From: Candidatus Woesearchaeota archaeon CG10_big_fil_rev_8_21_14_0_10_33_12
Lineage (GTDB): Archaea; Nanobdellota; Nanobdellia; Woesearchaeales; CG1-02-33-12
Length of the DNA: 42,897 nt
Assembly: GCA_002762865.1 (NCBI GenBank)
Contig: PCYE01000025.1
Span: 1 to 42,897, forward strand
Direction: 5' to 3'
Shown here piece after piece: positions 37,856 through 42,897 of the stretch. Both the position numbers and the translations under genes were made by a program. How positions within the stretch are numbered: the stretch's first letter is position 1; every line of letters begins with the position of its first letter. Under the pieces are notes generated by a model, which was not told where the DNA came from, ran no database searches, and saw only the letters and a list, made by a program, of their open reading frames with translations.

Positions 37856-39748
37856 ATGATTTACGGATATAACAGCCCAATGGACAGGAATTATGATGTA
37901 AAGAACGGTGAACCAGAAGAAAAAATCCTTGGTATAAAGGATATAGGATTAGCAATGGCAATGGGTATTGGAGCAAGAAACATACCAGAGATTGCAAGCA
38001 AGATACGGTCAGGGGCAGGCAGTCTTGAAATACAGTTTATGGGTGCTGGCCGAGGCTCACAGCAGGGTGAAACACCGGGGATGTTTGGAAAATACCACAG
38101 GCAGGCTTTAAGGGAGTTAAGCAAAGTAAGTGATGTTAGCCTAACAACCCATGCTTCAGTTGGAATTCCTGGGCTTGCCGGCCAGGATCAGCAGGGCAAT
38201 TTCAGTGATGAGCAGAGAAAAATGGCTCTTGATGAAGTCAAGAGGGCAATTGAGTTTGCAGCAGATACTGCGCTTAGCGGCTCTGTTGTTATACATACAG
38301 GCGAGTTTCAGAGGCCAATCTCTGAAGAGCAATGGGCAGAAGGTGGAAAGAAGTTCAGTGGATTTGAAAAAGAGGAGGAAAAAGCTGTTATAAGAGTTGT
38401 AAATAAAAAAACAGGGCAGGTTTTAACACAGATAAGAAAAAATGAAGAAGTTAGCAGGCCTGTCTGGCGTAGGAATAAAAATGATGAGTATATTGATTAT
38501 GATGGAAATGTTGTTTCCAGAGGAGAAAGGGTTCCTGTTTTCAACAAAGAGAAAGGTACATTTGATGTTAAAGATGTGAAGTGGGAATCATTTGTAGATG
38601 AAGCAAAGGAGATGACAGAAGAAAATAGAAAAAAATATGGAGCAAATTTTGATAAAGAAAAACATACTGTAACACCTGAAGAGGCTTTTCTTATAGCAAC
38701 AACAGAAGGACAGGCAAGAATAGCAAAAGGGTGGGCCCTGAATTATTCAGAAGGATTAAACAAAGAATTTGATCTTTTAAAACAATTAAAGGAAGAAAAA
38801 GAAATGCTTGAGGAAAACCTGAAAACAATGCCAGAAGATGAAAAATGGAAAATAAAAAATAAGATTAAAAGGATTGAAGAAGGAGAGGGAAGACAAAACC
38901 CTGGAATAAAAGATTTGGAACAATCAATAAAAGCCCGTCAGGAGATGGTAACAGGGCAATTACAGCAAGCAAATGACCAGGAAAGGCTTGGAGAAAATGT
39001 TATGAGCGCCAAGAAATATGCTCTTGAAAAAAGCTTTAGCGGATATGCTTTAAGCGGCATGCGTGCCATGGAAGAAACAAAGAAAAAAAACCTTGAAAAG
39101 CCGCTTTTCATAACAATGGAAAATATCTTCCCAGAAAGCTATGGAGGGCATCCTGAGGAGCTTAAAAAACTGGTTCTTGAAAGCAGGAAGGAAATGGAAA
39201 AAATGCTTATGAAAAAAGGAAGTTCTGAGTCAGAGGCAAAACAGCTTGCAGAAACGCATATAAAAGCAACGCTTGATACTGGTCATCTAAACCTATGGAG
39301 AAAATATTTCAACGGCCCTGAAAAAGAGTTTGATAAATGGGTATTGGATCAGACAGAAGATTTGGCAAAATCAAAAATTATTGGAAATGTGCATCTGGCA
39401 GATAATTTTGGATATCAGGATGAGCACCTTGCTCCTGGGCAGGGAAATGCCCCTATAAAAGAAATGATTAAGATATTAAAAAAACACGGCTATAAAGGAG
39501 CATACACTGTTGAGTGCGGCTCATCTGCCACAACAGATGCATCTTATTTTCATGGGATGATGAAAACATGGGAATATCTGGGCTCTCCTGTTTATTCAAT
39601 GGGTGCTGCACGCGACGGACTTCCTCCAGCGCAATGGCAAAATATCCAGCATTCGTATTTTGGGCAAACTTATCCTCCATCTTTTGTATTTGGGGCATAT
39701 TCACCTTCAAATGAATGGACGCTGTGGAGCAATGTTCCAATGGAGTAG
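37856..39748 (+). CDS. AP-endonuclease-2/xylose-isomerase-like TIM-barrel protein with large charged insertion
   Basis: SLTTHASVGIPGLAG, GSVVIHTGEF, FITMENIFPESYGG, ATLDTGHLNLW, NVHLADNFGYQDEHLAPGQGNAPIKEMIKILKKHGYKGAYTVECG. Confidence 0.75.
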   Translation: MIYGYNSPMDRNYDVKNGEPEEKILGIKDIGLAMAMGIGARNIPEIASKIRSGAGSLEIQFMGAGRGSQQGETPGMFGKYHRQALRELSKVSDVSLTTHASVGIPGLAGQDQQGNFSDEQRKMALDEVKRAIEFAADTALSGSVVIHTGEFQRPISEEQWAEGGKKFSGFEKEEEKAVIRVVNKKTGQVLTQIRKNEEVSRPVWRRNKNDEYIDYDGNVVSRGERVPVFNKEKGTFDVKDVKWESFVDEAKEMTEENRKKYGANFDKEKHTVTPEEAFLIATTEGQARIAKGWALNYSEGLNKEFDLLKQLKEEKEMLEENLKTMPEDEKWKIKNKIKRIEEGEGRQNPGIKDLEQSIKARQEMVTGQLQQANDQERLGENVMSAKKYALEKSFSGYALSGMRAMEETKKKNLEKPLFITMENIFPESYGGHPEELKKLVLESRKEMEKMLMKKGSSESEAKQLAETHIKATLDTGHLNLWRKYFNGPEKEFDKWVLDQTEDLAKSKIIGNVHLADNFGYQDEHLAPGQGNAPIKEMIKILKKHGYKGAYTVECGSSATTDASYFHGMMKTWEYLGSPVYSMGAARDGLPPAQWQNIQHSYFGQTYPPSFVFGAYSPSNEWTLWSNVPME

Positions 39749-39829
39749 ATTGTTAAATAAATTTTAAATATTTAAAATCAAAAAGCTTAATAAATAAAGG
39801 CATTTAATTTTAAAAAAAGAGGTGTTATA

Positions 39830-40627
39830 ATGAAATTCAGCTTAAAAAAGCAAAATGTTGGTGTTGCCAACTACAAAAAACAGGATTTTGATATTGCCTA
39901 TGAATTCTCAAAAAAGATATATGAAGAAATGAAAGATTTGATAAAGGCAACAGTTTTGTTTGGAAGCTCTGCAAGGAAAACAACCAGCCAGGGAGATATT
40001 GATGTTCTTGTTATTATAGATGACTTAACAGTCAGGCTTACTCCAGAGCTTACTGAAGCATACACCTTAATAACTGAAAAGCTTATTACAGAGATTTCTC
40101 CAATGCTTCATATAACAACATTAAAGCTTACTGCTTTCTGGGAATATGTCAGGGCAGGAGATCCTATTATAATAAATATGTTAAGAGAAGGTATTGCACT
40201 GCTTGACACAGGATTTTTTGAGCCAATACAATTTTTGCTAAAACAGGGCAGGATAAGGCCAACCCATGAAAGCGTGTGGTCATATTTTGCAAAAGCACCC
40301 TCAACTTTGTATAATTCAAAATGGCATCTACTACAGGCAACAATTGATCTGTATTGGGCTGTTATTGACGCAGCACACTCTGCGCTTATGAAGCTTGGCG
40401 AGATTCCGCCAAGTCCAGAGCATGTGGCAGATATGATGCAGATATATATGGTAAACAAGGGCCTTATTGATAAAAAGTATGCAGATACAATGAAAAAGTT
40501 TTATACACTGTCAAAGAATATAAACCATAGGGAGATAAAAGAGATTTCTGGCAGGGATTATGACGCTTATTATAAGGAAGCGCAGGATTTTGTCTATAAA
40601 ATAAGGGAGTTTATTGAAGATAAATAA
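39830..40627 (+). CDS. MNT-type nucleotidyltransferase with HEPN-like C-terminal half
   Basis: ATVLFGSSARKTTSQGDIDVLVIIDD (GSx..DxD), then a helical HEPN-like region DLYWAVIDAAHSALMKLGEIPPSPEHVADMM. Confidence 0.75.
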   Translation: MKFSLKKQNVGVANYKKQDFDIAYEFSKKIYEEMKDLIKATVLFGSSARKTTSQGDIDVLVIIDDLTVRLTPELTEAYTLITEKLITEISPMLHITTLKLTAFWEYVRAGDPIIINMLREGIALLDTGFFEPIQFLLKQGRIRPTHESVWSYFAKAPSTLYNSKWHLLQATIDLYWAVIDAAHSALMKLGEIPPSPEHVADMMQIYMVNKGLIDKKYADTMKKFYTLSKNINHREIKEISGRDYDAYYKEAQDFVYKIREFIEDK

Positions 40628-40714
40628 GCTAATTGTTTTTAAATTTTAACTTGTTTAGTATAGAAATTATTTTATAATAGTTATACTTACACTATAAAAC
40701 TTAAAGGGTATATA

Positions 40715-42895
40715 ATGGAACAAAATCCAAAAACATTAAATGAAATGCTAACTAATAGTGTTAGTTCATATGGTGGCAGGACTGCTTTTAAGGTAAAAAA
40801 AGACAATATATTTGAACCAATATCTTATGAAGAATTCTATAACAAAATTAAAAGTTTTGGAACTGGTTTACTGGCTGTTGGAATAAAGAAATCTGACCAT
40901 ATAGGCATTATAAGTGATAATCGACTTGAATGGATAGTATCCAGCCTGGCTATTAATGGCCTCAGAGCTGTAGATATTCCACTGCCAGGAAGCACTGGAT
41001 ATGAGGATGTCTCTTTCAAGCTTAATCACTCAGATTCAAAAGCTGTTATATTTGAGGGAGAAAAACAATTATCTGAGTTTTATAACGTAAAAAAAGATTT
41101 GCCTGAAATAAAAAATATAATATTGTTTGATAAGGTTAATATGTTTGCAAAAAAAGGAGAGCATATTCCTGAATGGGCAAACCAGTCTGATTTTGAAGAA
41201 AATAAAAAAATAAATAAGGAGTTCTATTCAAAAGTTAAATCATTGATAAATAACAGAAATAAAAATATTATTTTATCACCCGATGCAAAAAAATATCTAG
41301 AAAAATATCTAGATGAAAACACCGAAAATCTTCTAAAGAAGAATAATGAAAAAACTGGCAGCTCTGTGAAAGAAAACATATTGAAAAGAGCAATAGTAGT
41401 AGACAAGAAGTATAATAAAGAACATTCCCACTCAATTTTTTCTTTCGATGAAATAACTAAGAAGGGTAAGAATTTATTAAATAAAGGAAATACATTATTT
41501 GCAGATATATCAAAAAGTGCAGAGCCAGATGATTTGATTACAATAATCTACACTTCTGGAACAACCGGAAATCCAAAAGGTGTTATGCTTACTAACAAAA
41601 ACTTTATGCATAATATAAAGAATGCCCCACCGGCGATAGGAATAAATAAAGAAGATAATTTATTATCAGTTCTGCCATCCTGGCATATCTACGAAAGAAT
41701 AGTAGAATATTGTACAATAAGTGTTGGAGCCTCAACTGCTTACAGTAAACCCTTTAAACAGATTCTTCTGCCAGATCTTAAAGCAGAAAAACCCACGCTT
41801 ATGTGTAGTGTACCAAGAATATGGGAAAGCCTGCATAAGGGAATTAAGGATAATGTTAACAAAAGCAGCTCTATTAAAAGATTTATGTTTAACATGGCTA
41901 TTAATGTAGGGGAAGAATACAAGGAAGCTGAAAGGATATTAGATAATAAGAATCCTTTGTTTGATAGATTAAACTATACACCTGAAGAACTGGAACAAGC
42001 CAGAAGAACGGTTAAAAGATTAGGCTGGAAATATAAACTGGCTGATAAATTGGTCTTTAAAAAGATAAGAGAAGTAACTGGAGGAAACCTAAGGTTTGCT
42101 ATCAGTGCTGGGGGAGCACTTACTGAATCCACAGACATATTTTTTAATACAATTGGGATAAGAGTCTGTGAGGGGTATGGATTAACTGAAACATCCCCTG
42201 TTCTTACTGGCAGAACAGAAAAGGAAGACATTATATTTACAGTAGGAGCACCAATACCTGGTGTAAAAATAAAGATAGTGGATAAAGATAATTATAGTAT
42301 GGAATTGCCTAATGGTAAGGTAGGTATTGTACTGACTAAGGGAGAGATGGTTATGAAAGGCTACTACAAAAACCCGGAAAAAACAGATGAAGTTATTAAA
42401 GATGGATGGTTTAATACAGGGGACTTAGGCAAGAAAACTTATAATGGAAAATATCTTAAGTTAGTTGGAAGAATAAAGGATACTATAGTCTTAAGAGGAG
42501 GAGAAAATATTGAACCATTGGTTCTTGAAGACAAGCTAAATGAAAGCAATTACATTCATCAGGTTATTGTTGTTGGGCAGGACAAATCGCGTTTAGGGGC
42601 ATTAATAGTTCCTGATAAAGAAAAATTAAAAGAATATGCCAAAAATAATAATATTGAATACAAAAATATTGAAGAGTTAATACAAAGTAAAGAGATAATA
42701 TCCTTATTTCAAGAAGAACAGAAAAGACTGGTTTCAAAAGAGCGTGGATTTAAGCCGTATGAATCAGTGATGGGTGTTAGTCTGCTTCCCAAGGAATTCA
42801 CTATTGAAGCAGGGGATTTAACTGAAACCCTGAAAATGAAAAGATTTGAGATACATAAAAAATATAAACAAGATATAGACAGGATATGTGGATAA
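40715..42895 (+). CDS. long-chain acyl-CoA synthetase (AMP-binding)
   Basis: IIYTSGTTGNPKGVMLTNKN...CEGYGLTETSPVL...DGWFNTGDLG...RIKDTIVLRGGENIEP. Confidence 0.93.
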   Translation: MEQNPKTLNEMLTNSVSSYGGRTAFKVKKDNIFEPISYEEFYNKIKSFGTGLLAVGIKKSDHIGIISDNRLEWIVSSLAINGLRAVDIPLPGSTGYEDVSFKLNHSDSKAVIFEGEKQLSEFYNVKKDLPEIKNIILFDKVNMFAKKGEHIPEWANQSDFEENKKINKEFYSKVKSLINNRNKNIILSPDAKKYLEKYLDENTENLLKKNNEKTGSSVKENILKRAIVVDKKYNKEHSHSIFSFDEITKKGKNLLNKGNTLFADISKSAEPDDLITIIYTSGTTGNPKGVMLTNKNFMHNIKNAPPAIGINKEDNLLSVLPSWHIYERIVEYCTISVGASTAYSKPFKQILLPDLKAEKPTLMCSVPRIWESLHKGIKDNVNKSSSIKRFMFNMAINVGEEYKEAERILDNKNPLFDRLNYTPEELEQARRTVKRLGWKYKLADKLVFKKIREVTGGNLRFAISAGGALTESTDIFFNTIGIRVCEGYGLTETSPVLTGRTEKEDIIFTVGAPIPGVKIKIVDKDNYSMELPNGKVGIVLTKGEMVMKGYYKNPEKTDEVIKDGWFNTGDLGKKTYNGKYLKLVGRIKDTIVLRGGENIEPLVLEDKLNESNYIHQVIVVGQDKSRLGALIVPDKEKLKEYAKNNNIEYKNIEELIQSKEIISLFQEEQKRLVSKERGFKPYESVMGVSLLPKEFTIEAGDLTETLKMKRFEIHKKYKQDIDRICG

Positions 42896-42897
42896 TC

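Overview
Archaeal chromosomal window. eS1, eS17, Alba, Pth2, Dph6, Bud32, YchF and HisS are present, with TATA-box/near-leaderless starts. A DPANN-like lineage is plausible but not proven. Three tRNA genes are visible: Arg-TCG, an interrupted Lys-CTT with two insertions, and Gln-CTG.

The housekeeping background is split by an apparent ~11.3 kb genomic island (about 13649-24937). It lies at the 3' end of tRNA-Gln(CTG) and is bounded by a perfect 16-bp direct repeat of the tRNA 3' end. The island carries:
- an HEXXH protein and two HEPN-like proteins;
- two small membrane proteins and a recently duplicated TPR protein;
- a 2H-phosphoesterase/metallophosphoesterase fusion;
- three copies of a ~52-bp intergenic element containing an 11-bp tandem motif;
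- a tightly coupled operon of an unannotated 30-aa peptide ORF, a PaaK-like adenylate-forming enzyme, a RaSEA/Elp3-like radical SAM protein, a threonine-synthase-like PLP enzyme and a D-Ala-D-Ala-ligase-like ATP-grasp enzyme, followed by a C39-like cysteine peptidase.

That last cassette is the best candidate for an undescribed system: a possible archaeal peptide or small-molecule biosynthetic locus. All family assignments come from reading motifs by eye. No database search was run.
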